A DNA stretch of 44,764 nucleotides from CAYTLW01 sp964438735 (GTDB lineage Bacteria; Myxococcota_A; UBA9042), in assembly GCA_964438735.1 (NCBI GenBank), contig CAYTLW010000059.1:1-44764 (forward strand), written 5' to 3'. Within the stretch, counting starts at the first letter, position 1, and each line of letters opens with the position of its first letter. The notes under the pieces were generated by a model that was given only the letters and a program-made list of their open reading frames with translations, had not been told where the DNA came from and searched no databases. Below are positions 26,958 to 36,308 of the stretch, piece by piece. A program made the position numbers and the translations under genes.

Positions 26958-27440
26958 TCAGCCGGCCGTTCGTCGTCGTTCGGCCGCTAGCAGCACCGCG
27001 TCCATGGGCTTGACGTAGCCGGTGCAGCGGCACAGGTGCCCGGCCAGCACCTCCGCGGCGTCCTGCCGTGTGGGCTCGTCGTTGGTCTCCAGCAGCGCCT
27101 GCGTGGCGACCACCATGCCCGGCGTGCAGAAGCCGCACTGAACCGCGCCGGCGTCCACATAGGCCTGCTGCACGTCACTGGTGCCGCCGTCGGCGGTCAG
27201 CCCTTCGATGGTCACGATCTCGTGACCGCTGGCCTGTGCCGCCAGCAGGATGCAGGAGTTCACCTCCTGGCCGTCCAGCAGCACCGTGCAGGCGCCGCAA
27301 TCGCCGCTCTCGCAGCCGCGCTTGGTGCCGATCAGGCCCTGGCGTCGCAACAGCTCGGTCAGGAACTCCTCGGGCCGCAGGTGCCAGCGCACCGCTTTGC
27401 CGTTGACCGTGGCCTCGAACATCATCGTCGTCGTGTTCAT
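26958..27440 (-). CDS. Molybdenum hydroxylase small subunit with two [2Fe-2S] clusters
   Basis: This 160-residue protein has a plant-type [2Fe-2S] domain (C43, C48, C51, C63 in CESGDCGACTVLLDG...NSC) and a helical second cluster domain (C102/C105 in QCGFCTPGM, C137/C139 in HLCRCTGY). It relays electrons between the molybdenum site and FAD. Its start overlaps the stop of the FAD-subunit gene by four bases (27437-27440), and the large-subunit gene follows after 45 bases. All eight cluster cysteines are present, so it should be functional. Confidence 0.95.
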   Translation of the reverse strand: MNTTTMMFEATVNGKAVRWHLRPEEFLTELLRRQGLIGTKRGCESGDCGACTVLLDGQEVNSCILLAAQASGHEIVTIEGLTADGGTSDVQQAYVDAGAVQCGFCTPGMVVATQALLETNDEPTRQDAAEVLAGHLCRCTGYVKPMDAVLLAAERRRTAG

Positions 27441-28288
27441 GATGCACCTCCCTCGGAGCCGGCGTCGGCCCCGCCGAGCAGGTCACCCGCCAGGCGGACC
27501 GCCAGGGTCGCCGCCACGGCGCGTCGGTAGTCGCCGGACGCCCTGGCGCAGTCGTGCGCTGGCAGGCCGTCCACCACGGCCTCTCGCAGGCGAGTGCGCC
27601 AGTTGTCGTCGCTACCCGCGTCATCGAGGACCCCGGCGGCGTCGTCGAGCAGCCAGTTGCCGGCGCTGTCGTCGCCGTGCCCGCCGCTGGCCAGGCGCCA
27701 TCCGTCCGGGGTGCGCGCAAGGGCCACGTCGGTCACGGGCACGTCGACCGCGGTCAAGCTGAAAGAGCGATAGCCCGACAGCAGGGTCGTCGACGGCACG
27801 CGGATCGCGGTGATGATGGCGCCACCCAGCTGCAGCCCGGGCAACGCAGCGATGGGCACTCGCGCCACGCGCGCCCCGCCATTGCCCAGCGCGGCGATCT
27901 CCAGCGTGGCGTCCAGGGCCAGCAACGCCGTGGGCAGCCGGGCGTCGGCCCGTCGACGAGCGACCCGCCCGCCGACGGTGGACTGGTTGCGGATGGGCAG
28001 GTTGCGCTCATCGCGCGCGGCGTCGAGCAGCGCGTTCAAGCCCGCCGGCAGGTCGCCATCGAGCAGGCCGCTCACCCGGACCAGGGCGCCGATGCGCCAG
28101 TCCTCGCCGACCTGGTGGATGGCGCGCAGCGGCAGCGCCTGCAGGTCCACCAGGCAGTTCAGGCCAGGCGGGCAGGTGGCGTTGAGCCAGGTCCCCCCGG
28201 CCAGTATCGCGGTATCATCCGCCACCAGCGCCTCCAGGCAGGCCTCCAGGCGGGTCGGACGGACCACCTCTTGCAGACTCAAGTACAT
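27437..28288 (-). CDS. Molybdenum hydroxylase FAD-binding subunit
   Basis: This 283-residue protein is the medium, FAD-binding subunit of a CoxM/XdhB-type hydroxylase. The start at 28288 gives MYLSLQEVVRPTRLEACLEAL, the usual opening for the family, followed by AILAGGTWLNA (FAD pyrophosphate loop) and LRAIHQVGEDWRIGALV. The second FAD motif is degenerate: RNQSTVGGRVARRRADARLP, where the family usually has a TxGGNxA pattern. FAD affinity may therefore differ. It overlaps the upstream yqeB-like gene by 10 bases and the small-subunit gene by four, so the four genes form one operon. Confidence 0.88.
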   Translation of the reverse strand: MYLSLQEVVRPTRLEACLEALVADDTAILAGGTWLNATCPPGLNCLVDLQALPLRAIHQVGEDWRIGALVRVSGLLDGDLPAGLNALLDAARDERNLPIRNQSTVGGRVARRRADARLPTALLALDATLEIAALGNGGARVARVPIAALPGLQLGGAIITAIRVPSTTLLSGYRSFSLTAVDVPVTDVALARTPDGWRLASGGHGDDSAGNWLLDDAAGVLDDAGSDDNWRTRLREAVVDGLPAHDCARASGDYRRAVAATLAVRLAGDLLGGADAGSEGGAS

Positions 28289-29178
28289 GCCATGCTCCCA
28301 GTGCGAGTTATCGCCAGGTTCGGCCCGCCCAACGCGTCCCGAACCGCGCGACCGATTCGAGTGGACTTGTCGGTGGGCTGGAACAGCAGGTTGCGGTCGG
28401 CGCGCGGATCCACATCGCCCACCTTGTGACCGGCGCCCACGGTGACGCCGTCGAGTTTGAGGCCGCGCAGCAGGCCGGAGATGTGGCTGACGACGGGGCC
28501 GTCGCCCACCGTGGCCACCACCTGGCCGGCGACGACCAGGTCTCCGGGTTGGCAGCGCCGGCGGATGACACCCGCCCTTGGCGCGCGCAACAGGCGTTCG
28601 TGGGTCAGGCCCTGCACCACGCCGGGGATGCCGGTATGGGCGCTGGCGCTGCCTTCGGTGATGAGCGCGCCCAGGCGGTCGCCGCGGCAGGTCTCGACCA
28701 CCATGTGGCAGTGGCGTCCAGCGATCCAGCCCGGTCCCAGGGCGACGACCAGCGGCGCGAGGCTGCAATCCAGATCCGCGTCCGTCAGGCCCCGCAAGCG
28801 GGCGTCCACCAGGGCGGCGATCGGCTGCCGGCTGGCGATGACGCGCCAGTCGCCGGTCCATACGGGCACCTCGCCAGCGGCGAGCGCCCGCGCCACGGCG
28901 GCGTCGTCGGTCGCGTGCACAGCCACGACATCGCCCACCCGCCAGCGTCCTTGCACAGCGGCGTTGGAGAGCGACACGTGCAGACGAAGCGCGGTGGGGA
29001 GCGGCCGATCGACCACGATGACCAGCCGACCCGCGGCGTGCAGGGCCAGCGCTACGCCAGTGCCCAAATCGCCACCGCCGCGTACGAGCACGGGGCTTCT
29101 GTCGGTGTGTTGGGGCAATGGAACGTTCAAGCGCACTGTCCTCTTGTCCCGCCGCGGCAGGTCGCGCGGCGCCGCCAT
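28279..29178 (-). CDS. yqeB: YqeB-like selenium-dependent molybdenum hydroxylase accessory protein
   Basis: This ~299-residue protein resembles the YqeB/EF2563 family, which is found with selenium-dependent molybdenum hydroxylases and is thought to aid cofactor maturation. Support comes from VLVRGGGDLGTGVALALHAAG (a Rossmann-like start), the later CHMVVETCRGDRLGALITEG segment, AHTGIPGVVQGLTHERLLRAPRAG, and GLLRGLKLDGVTVGAGHKVGDVDPR. It is the first gene of the operon. ATGs at 29178 and 29205 are both possible; 29178 is chosen. No selenophosphate synthase or selD-like gene is in the window, so selenium use remains unproven. Confidence 0.82.
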   Translation of the reverse strand: MAAPRDLPRRDKRTVRLNVPLPQHTDRSPVLVRGGGDLGTGVALALHAAGRLVIVVDRPLPTALRLHVSLSNAAVQGRWRVGDVVAVHATDDAAVARALAAGEVPVWTGDWRVIASRQPIAALVDARLRGLTDADLDCSLAPLVVALGPGWIAGRHCHMVVETCRGDRLGALITEGSASAHTGIPGVVQGLTHERLLRAPRAGVIRRRCQPGDLVVAGQVVATVGDGPVVSHISGLLRGLKLDGVTVGAGHKVGDVDPRADRNLLFQPTDKSTRIGRAVRDALGGPNLAITRTGSMACT

Positions 29179-29282
29179 GATTCCAGCATGCGAGCCGATC
29201 GGCAATGTCGGCGCTCAGATCAAATGACCGGGCCGCCTGGATGGGGTGTCCGAGCGCCAAAACATGGCGCAGGGTCTCATTT

Positions 29283-29307
29283 ATGCATACCTGCATGTGG
29301 AACTGTG
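29283..29307 (-). promoter_or_regulatory. Inverted repeat and weak promoter for the hydroxylase operon
   Basis: ATGCA (29283-29287) and TGCAT (29292-29296) form an inverted repeat in an AT-rich patch between the divergent operons. On the minus strand TTCACA (29307-29302) stands 18 bases before CATAAA, whose bases overlap this repeat. A regulator bound here could affect either operon. Confidence 0.3.
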
Positions 29308-29317
29308 AATATTTCGC

Positions 29318-29346
29318 TTGTCCGGGACCGAAACCACTGCTAGCGT
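29318..29346 (+). promoter_or_regulatory. Promoter of the cytochrome/cupredoxin/porin operon
   Basis: TTGTCC (29318-29323) and TAGCGT (29341-29346) are exactly 17 bases apart, 54 bases before the first start codon. The -10 box matches the TAGCxT form seen before the dehydrogenase at 35 kb. Confidence 0.5.
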
Positions 29347-29400
29347 CCCGCCGCCTCGCCCCCCGGCCTGGTTTGAACGTGCACCTCTTGGAGGCCTTTC

Positions 29401-31203
29401 ATGCATCGCTTCATCCCCCTCGCGACGCTCCTTCTCACCCTGCCCGCCGCGACGGTTTCGGCCGCCTCCATCAGCGGCACCGTCGTCGATGCCAATGGCA
29501 ACGCCGTCTCCGCAGTCCGGGTGCGGGTCACCGTCTTCCAGAATGCGCCCGGGATCAGCCCGACATCGGGGACCGAGGTGGTGACCACCAACGCCGACGG
29601 CAGTTTTTCGCTCGATGTCCAGGCGCCCGGCGGCTATGCGGTCGCGGTGAGCTTCGGCAAGAAGGGCTACTACAACACGGCAAGAACGGTGCTGGCGGCC
29701 AGCAACCTGCCCCTGGGCAAGATCACCATGTCGAGCCTGGGACCCATCGACAACGACAAGTACACCTGGATCAAACCCTTCTGGCCGAAGATGGACACCT
29801 CTGACGTGGGCTGCAACGCCTGCCATGGCGAGCAGGCCGATGACTGGCTGCTCTCGGACATGGCCAAGTCGGCCCAGAATGAGCGCGTCTTCAGCCTCTA
29901 CAAGGGCACCGACGTCAAGGGCAACCCGACCGGCGGCGGCTACCGCGACGACAACCCGAACAAGGCCGGCCCCTGCGCCAACTGCCACGCGCCTGCGGCG
30001 GCCATCAACGCCCCCGACGACACCCGCCTGGACCAGGTCGAAGGGGTCGCCCGCGAGGGCGTGTTCTGCGATGTCTGCCACAAGATCCGCGACGTGAAGA
30101 TCGGCGGCGGCCTCGGCGTCGGCGGCGCGGTGCAGCTGCAGCGCCAGCCCGCGTGGCTCAACTTCTTCGCTTTCGGACCTTTCGATGACTATCTCGGAGG
30201 ACCGATGCTGACCACCTTCAACCCGCTGCTGACCCAGGCCCGCTTCTGCGGCGGGTGCCACGAGTACGTCAACGACCACGGCGTGACGGTGCAGAGCACC
30301 TACAGCGAGTGGGCCGAGATGTCCGGCGCCGATCCGGACGCCCTGCAATGCCAGGACTGTCATATGAAGAAGAAGTTCGGCAAGGAGTACCAGGGTGAGC
30401 CAGAAGGCATGGCCAAGATCCTCAACGACGAGCACGTGGCCGCGAATCACGGCACCTGGCGGCCGAAGTCCAAGATCTTCCCGCATACCTTCCACGGCGG
30501 CCGGGAGTACGCCAAGGAGGCGGCAGACCTGGAAATCACCACCTCGCAAGTCGAAGGCGAGCTGGTGGTCAAGGCCCGGATCGACAACGTCAACGCCGGC
30601 CACGCCCTGCCCACCGGCATGCCCTTCCGTCACATGATCCTGGTCGTGGATGCCACGGTCGACGGCAAGAACCTGGCCCAGACCGCCGGGCCCACGGTGC
30701 CCGACTACGGCGGCAAGGGCGGCGCGCCGGAGGACCTGGCAGGTAAACCCGGCAAGGGCTTCGCCCGCGTGCTGGGCGACGATACGGACGCCCGCAACGT
30801 GCCCTTCTGGCGGGCGACGCGCGAGATCGAGGATACCCGCATCCGCCCGGCCGAGTTCGACGAGTTCGAGCTCCGCTTCGAGGTCCCGGAGGCTGGCGGC
30901 GCGGCCAAGGTGTCGGCGCAGCTCGTCTATCGGCGCACCTTCCGCAAGATGAATGTGGAGCGGAAATGGGGCGAGAAGGACCTCGTCATCAACACGGCCG
31001 CGGCAGATGCGACCCTGAAGGCCTGGGACAAGCCGGCGGTCACGCCGAAACCGGACGCCAATGGCGGCGCTGATGTTTCGGCCGACACCGGTGGCGAGGA
31101 CAGCGGCTGCAGCGCTCACGCGGCCGGTCAGCAGAGCCCCTGGCTGCCTCTGGGCCTGGCCCTGCTGCTGCTGGTCTGGATCCGCCAGCGGAGGCTTGCG
31201 TGA
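29401..31203 (+). CDS. Exported pentaheme cytochrome c with MYXO-CTERM-like tail
   Basis: This 600-residue envelope protein has a signal peptide (1-~22, ending TVSAAS) and a carboxypeptidase-regulatory-like beta domain at ~23-115. Five c-type heme sites follow: C138 (CNACH), C192 (CANCH), C223 (CDVCH), C283 (CGGCH) and C317 (CQDCH). Further histidines are available as distal ligands, for example in GHALPTGMPFRH. The middle resembles cytochrome c554-type multiheme proteins. The end, SGC (C570) plus a hydrophobic helix and RQRRLA, matches the MYXO-CTERM surface-sorting pattern of myxobacteria. It is the first gene of a five-gene operon and overlaps the next by four bases. An electron-transfer role is firm; its partner and direction are not known. 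Confidence 0.88.
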   Translation: MHRFIPLATLLLTLPAATVSAASISGTVVDANGNAVSAVRVRVTVFQNAPGISPTSGTEVVTTNADGSFSLDVQAPGGYAVAVSFGKKGYYNTARTVLAASNLPLGKITMSSLGPIDNDKYTWIKPFWPKMDTSDVGCNACHGEQADDWLLSDMAKSAQNERVFSLYKGTDVKGNPTGGGYRDDNPNKAGPCANCHAPAAAINAPDDTRLDQVEGVAREGVFCDVCHKIRDVKIGGGLGVGGAVQLQRQPAWLNFFAFGPFDDYLGGPMLTTFNPLLTQARFCGGCHEYVNDHGVTVQSTYSEWAEMSGADPDALQCQDCHMKKKFGKEYQGEPEGMAKILNDEHVAANHGTWRPKSKIFPHTFHGGREYAKEAADLEITTSQVEGELVVKARIDNVNAGHALPTGMPFRHMILVVDATVDGKNLAQTAGPTVPDYGGKGGAPEDLAGKPGKGFARVLGDDTDARNVPFWRATREIEDTRIRPAEFDEFELRFEVPEAGGAAKVSAQLVYRRTFRKMNVERKWGEKDLVINTAAADATLKAWDKPAVTPKPDANGGADVSADTGGEDSGCSAHAAGQQSPWLPLGLALLLLVWIRQRRLA

Positions 31204-31703
31204 GACCCTGGCTCGCCGGCGCCCTGGCGCTGGTTGGCTGTATGGACCTCGGCAGCGACCCATGGGAGCCGCCGGCGGCGTTCCATGTGCCGGCTGCCGC
31301 GCCGCCCGCCGTGGACGCAGGCGCGGCGCCCGACGGCGAAGTGAGCGCTAACGAAGCGACCACCGGCGACCCGACGAACGACAAGCCGGCCTCACCGCCG
31401 CCGCTGGACTGCCCGCACGCCGACGGTCAACCCCACCCGGTTGATGTGCGCATGGTGAAGAACCACTTCCAGCCCGCCGTCATCTCGGTCTGCGTTGGCG
31501 ATCCGGTCACCTGGACCAACGAGGACACCAAGGAACACACCATCTACACGGGCTGGCCGGGCAAACCGGACGGCTTCCTACAATCCCCCAAGATCTACTA
31601 CGGCAAGTCCTGGACCTGGACCTTCAAGAAACCTGGCGATTTCATCTACTTCTGCTCGACCCACAAGAAGAAGATGCAGGGCGCCCAGGTCATCGTTCAC
31701 TGA
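31200..31703 (+). CDS. Blue-copper (cupredoxin) lipoprotein
   Basis: This 167-residue protein starts at a GTG that overlaps the cytochrome stop (GTGA). A perfect lipobox LVGC gives a lipid-anchored N-terminus, followed by an Ala/Pro/Asp-rich linker to residue ~70. The C-terminal ~95 residues are a plastocyanin-like domain with type-1 copper ligands H113 (TKEHTIY), C152, H155 and M159 (FCSTHKKKMQG). The Cys-x2-His-x3-Met spacing is a mix of the plastocyanin and azurin patterns. It is probably a one-electron shuttle in the periplasm or at the outer membrane between the cytochromes encoded on either side. Confidence 0.88.
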   Translation: MRPWLAGALALVGCMDLGSDPWEPPAAFHVPAAAPPAVDAGAAPDGEVSANEATTGDPTNDKPASPPPLDCPHADGQPHPVDVRMVKNHFQPAVISVCVGDPVTWTNEDTKEHTIYTGWPGKPDGFLQSPKIYYGKSWTWTFKKPGDFIYFCSTHKKKMQGAQVIVH

Positions 31704-31725
31704 GGGATCTCCCTCGAGCCATCCG

Positions 31726-32901
31726 ATGTTGCAACGAATCACGATTCCGGCCGTCACGCTCGCCCTGCTGCTGCTGCCCATGTTGGCACAAAGCCTGCCG
31801 CGATTTGCCGCCCGGGTTGGCGCACCGTGCAGTCTCTGCCACGTGGATCCCGCCGGCGGCGGCATGCGCACCGACTATGCCCGCCACGTCTGGGAGGTCG
31901 CCGAGCTGCCCATCGCCGGTCTGGAGCGACCGGAGAAGGCGCCGGTGATGGACGCCAAGGTGACCGACTCGGTGGCCCTGGGTGCCGATCTGAGGATGAT
32001 GTTCCAGGACCTGCGTCAGGACGCGGGCCCGCCGGAAAAACCGCCCATGCCGACCATGTCGCACTTCTTCCTGATGGAGAGCGCGCTGTACCTGTCGGCG
32101 AACCTGTGGGAGCGGGTGACCCTGTACCTGGCGCCGTCGTTCTACGGGGCTGACAACCTGATGTACGAGGCCATGGCCATCGTGCACCTGCCCTGGCAGG
32201 GCTCGTACATCAAGATCGGCCGCTTCCTGCCCGCGTTTGGCCTGCGTACCGCCAACCACACGGTGTTCACCCGCAAGCAGTCGGGCTGGGGCGCCAAAAC
32301 CAAAGAAGTGGGCTGCGAGGCGGGTTTCGAGCTGGGCCCGGTGTTGCTGCAGGCCTCGGTCTTCAACGGCGTCGAGAGCGACCTGGACTACGACGACAAC
32401 ACCGGCAAGGGGCTGGCTACGCGGCTGTCGTATCGCCTGCGCACACGCTCGTTCAAGGGCAATCTGGGCCTGTCGGGCTACTACAACGTGCGCGGAACCG
32501 AGGCCGAAGGGGACATGCCGGACAGTCGTATCGAAGACCTGCGCTACGGCGCCTTCGCGGGCTTGTCGGTGGGCCGCATCAGCTGGATTGGTGAGGCGGT
32601 CATGCGCCGCTCCGACGATCGCAGCAAGACCGCCGCCGAGGGCATCACCACCACGTTCGCTTCCATGCAGGAGTTGAGCGTGCTGGCCATCGACGGCCTG
32701 GACATCATCGGCTCGTATGAGCTGTGGGATGACGACACCACCGCGGCAGGCAACGCCATCCATCGATACGGCGTCGGCTTTGACGCCTACCCCTGGCCCT
32801 TCACCGAGTTCGGCTTCCGCTATCGGCGCACGCGCGGCGACACGCGCCACGTCATGTCGGGGCTGAGCGAATACATCCTGGTGAGCCATGTCTTCTTCTA
32901 G
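31726..32901 (+). CDS. Outer-membrane beta-barrel candidate with an N-terminal heme c site
   Basis: This 391-residue protein starts at 31726, 22 bases after the cupredoxin stop; the longer frame upstream overlaps that gene and is rejected. A signal peptide (1-~24) is followed almost at once by CSLCH (C35-H39), a single c-type heme site, and GGGMRTDYARH. The rest alternates aromatic and polar residues in strand-like segments (ALYLSANLWERVTLYLAPSF, YIKIGRFLPAFGLRTANHT) and ends YILVSHVFF, with the terminal Phe typical of outer-membrane barrels. A heme-bearing porin could carry electrons across the outer membrane. The family is not one I can name. Confidence 0.75.
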   Translation: MLQRITIPAVTLALLLLPMLAQSLPRFAARVGAPCSLCHVDPAGGGMRTDYARHVWEVAELPIAGLERPEKAPVMDAKVTDSVALGADLRMMFQDLRQDAGPPEKPPMPTMSHFFLMESALYLSANLWERVTLYLAPSFYGADNLMYEAMAIVHLPWQGSYIKIGRFLPAFGLRTANHTVFTRKQSGWGAKTKEVGCEAGFELGPVLLQASVFNGVESDLDYDDNTGKGLATRLSYRLRTRSFKGNLGLSGYYNVRGTEAEGDMPDSRIEDLRYGAFAGLSVGRISWIGEAVMRRSDDRSKTAAEGITTTFASMQELSVLAIDGLDIIGSYELWDDDTTAAGNAIHRYGVGFDAYPWPFTEFGFRYRRTRGDTRHVMSGLSEYILVSHVFF

Positions 32902-33724
32902 ACGACATTGGGGCGTTGTCGCCCTGGCCGTGGCGCTGGTGCTGCCCGCTGTCGGCATCGCCGAAGATGACTTCTTTGGCGCCGTCGACGAGCCGGAAGA
33001 GGCCACAGCGACGGTCGCGGCCGCTCCGGCCATCGAGCTGGGCCGATCCGTCTATGTGCGCCACTGCGCCACCTGCCATGGTGTGACCGGCCGCGGCGAC
33101 GGGCCGGCCGGCCGCTTCCTGGACCCGCAGCCGCGCGATTTCACCACCGGCGATTACAAGTTCCGCACCACGCCCACCGGCTCGTTGCCGTCGGATGACG
33201 ACATCCTGCGGACCATCGACGACGGCGCGCCCGGCTCGTCCATGCCCGGCTGGAAGCGCATCCTGCCGTCGAGCATGCGGCGCGCGCTGGTGCCCTACCT
33301 CAAGACCTTCTCCAAGCGATTCGCCCAGGAGTCGGTGCTGCCCGCCGTGCCGATCCCCCTGGCGCGGGCCGTCACCCCCAACGACGTGGCCGACGGAAGG
33401 CGCATCTACCTGCGCCTGGAGTGCAACAAATGCCATGGCGACGATGGCAGCGGCGACGGCCCGGGGGCGGCCGATATGAAGGACTCCATCGGCCGGCCCA
33501 TCGGGCCCAACGAGTTGATTCGCGGCGTCTTCCGCGCCGGCGACTCCCACGAGGCGCTCTATCGGACCCTGATCACCGGCTTCAACGGCACCCCCATGCC
33601 GGCCTACGACCAGACCACCAAGGCGGCCGAGCGCTGGCCGCTGGTCTTCTACCTGCGATCCCTGCGTCGGAATCGCGGTTGGCTGAACTACCTCTTTGCC
33701 CCACTTGAGGAGCGAAAGCGATGA
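32888..33724 (+). CDS. Diheme cytochrome c
   Basis: This 278-residue periplasmic protein overlaps the end of the barrel gene by 14 bases. It has a signal peptide ending GIAEDD and two class-I cytochrome c domains. The first has CATCH (C60) with a Met ligand in SSMPGWK; the second has CNKCH (C179) with Met in NGTPMPAY. Both are followed by GDGPxG or GSGDGPG loops typical of soluble mono-heme domains. It likely feeds electrons to, or takes them from, the pentaheme protein, the cupredoxin and the heme-bearing barrel. Its stop overlaps the next start (ATGA). Confidence 0.9.
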   Translation: MSSSRRHWGVVALAVALVLPAVGIAEDDFFGAVDEPEEATATVAAAPAIELGRSVYVRHCATCHGVTGRGDGPAGRFLDPQPRDFTTGDYKFRTTPTGSLPSDDDILRTIDDGAPGSSMPGWKRILPSSMRRALVPYLKTFSKRFAQESVLPAVPIPLARAVTPNDVADGRRIYLRLECNKCHGDDGSGDGPGAADMKDSIGRPIGPNELIRGVFRAGDSHEALYRTLITGFNGTPMPAYDQTTKAAERWPLVFYLRSLRRNRGWLNYLFAPLEERKR

Positions 33725-34890
33725 TCCGCACGACCCTGATCCTCCTGTTCTCCAGCTTGCTCATGATCGGCTGCCTCGAGGAGCGCACCGATGAGCCTGC
33801 CGACGACGCGGGCGCCGCCGATGGCGCGGCCGTCATCGACGCGACCTACGACATGGGCGGCAGCCCGGATGCAGGCCCGGCCCCCGGGCCCGATCTGCTC
33901 GCCCTGGGCGCCGCCTGCGTGGCCTCGTCGGAGTGCAAGACAGGCAACTGCGCGCTGCCCTGCGCCGGCTACGGCGCCTGCGCGCCGGCCACCTGCAAGG
34001 CGGACGGCGACTGCAAGACACCGGGCTCGCGCACCTATTGCTGCGTCGACGGCACCTGCTCGCCCATCACCGGCGGCACCTGCGGTGATCGCAAGGGCCA
34101 GCAGGGCGACAGCTGCGCCGCTGCCGGTCAGAGCGCCTGCGCCGACGGCCTGTCCTGCCTGGCCTCCTGCGTCGCCGACGCCTACTGCTCCGCCTCGTGC
34201 AAGGATAGCGCCGACTGTACCGCAAAGGATCCAAAGCTGGCGTGCTTCAACACCTTCGCCGCGGGCAAGCGCTGCGTGACCGACCCCGACCAGGTGGGCA
34301 AATGCACCCTGGATGGCGACTGCGCGGCGGGCGCGCTCTGCGGCATCACGCAGTCCTTTGACGGCACCAAGGTGATCAAGGTCTGCAAAAAGGCCCTGGG
34401 ACCGGGTGGTGTTGGCGCCTCCTGTACGCAGGCAAATCACTGCGCCGTCGGTCAGTGCCTCAGCGGCTCCTGCACCAAGTCGTGCACCAAGGATGAGCAA
34501 TGTCTCTGCGCCGGCGATCCCAAGTGCATTCGCGACCAGATCTGCATGGACGTGTTCTTCTCTCTGAAGGGCGGCTATACCTCGCCGACCAAGCTCTGCT
34601 TCCCGCTCAAGCGCTGCGATTCGACCGCCGACTGTGGATCAAAGACCTGCATGATCCGTCCGCAGACCGACGGCTGGGCCACGGTCTGCGAGAAGCCCCT
34701 CTCGCCCACGGCCAAGATCGCCGGCGCCGGCTGCAGCGAGAACAAGGGCTGCAAGTCCAACGTCTGCCACGACGGAAGCTGCCGCGACCTGTGCAAGGAC
34801 GACAAGCACTGCGACAAGGGCAGCTGCAAGCAGGTCGAGGTCGAGGGCGAGGTGCCCAAGGGCAGCAAGGTCGGAGTCTGCCTGTCGTGA
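33721..34890 (+). CDS. Cys-rich lipoprotein of unknown function
   Basis: This 389-residue protein has a lipoprotein signal with lipobox MIGC, a Gly/Ala/Asp spacer (residues ~22-60) and then about 40 cysteines in irregular repeats such as CVASSECKTGNC, CKADGDCKTPG, CTLDGDCAAGALC and CDSTADCGSKTC. Such repeats form small disulfide knots in myxobacterial surface proteins. No enzyme motif and no heme site are seen. As the last gene of the cytochrome operon (4-base overlap) it may scaffold the complex at the cell surface; that is an inference from position only. Confidence 0.75.
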   Translation: MIRTTLILLFSSLLMIGCLEERTDEPADDAGAADGAAVIDATYDMGGSPDAGPAPGPDLLALGAACVASSECKTGNCALPCAGYGACAPATCKADGDCKTPGSRTYCCVDGTCSPITGGTCGDRKGQQGDSCAAAGQSACADGLSCLASCVADAYCSASCKDSADCTAKDPKLACFNTFAAGKRCVTDPDQVGKCTLDGDCAAGALCGITQSFDGTKVIKVCKKALGPGGVGASCTQANHCAVGQCLSGSCTKSCTKDEQCLCAGDPKCIRDQICMDVFFSLKGGYTSPTKLCFPLKRCDSTADCGSKTCMIRPQTDGWATVCEKPLSPTAKIAGAGCSENKGCKSNVCHDGSCRDLCKDDKHCDKGSCKQVEVEGEVPKGSKVGVCLS

Positions 34891-34959
34891 ATCGGCGCTC
34901 CACCCAGACTTTCACGGGCGCGCATGCCCCGCTTTGGCGCCTGACAGATGCACCTCGGG

Positions 34960-34988
34960 TTGCGTCCTGAGGCAGCGGGATCTAGCTT
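34960..34988 (+). promoter_or_regulatory. Promoter of the dehydrogenase gene
   Basis: TTGCGT (34960-34965) and TAGCTT (34983-34988) are 17 bases apart and ~105 bases before the start codon. The same TTG-N17-TAGCxT layout is seen at 29318-29346. The rest of the 200-base gap shows nothing else. Confidence 0.45.
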
Positions 34989-35093
34989 GCCCAGGCCTTT
35001 CCGCCCCGGCGGATTGGCCCCGCCGCCCGGATCCTGCGCGCCGCTGCCCCATCTCCGCGCCTGGACCCCCGGCCACAAACATGGAAGGTCACA

Positions 35094-36284
<1,191 letters not shown>

Positions 36285-36290
36285 TATTCA

Positions 36291-36301
36291 GCCCAACGGG
36301 C
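36291..36301. terminator. Short hairpin between convergent genes
   Basis: GCCC-AAC-GGGC lies in the 24-base gap between the stop codons of the dehydrogenase and the thioredoxin lipoprotein. The stem is only four pairs, so its effect is uncertain. Confidence 0.3.
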
Positions 36302-36308
36302 CATCGAG

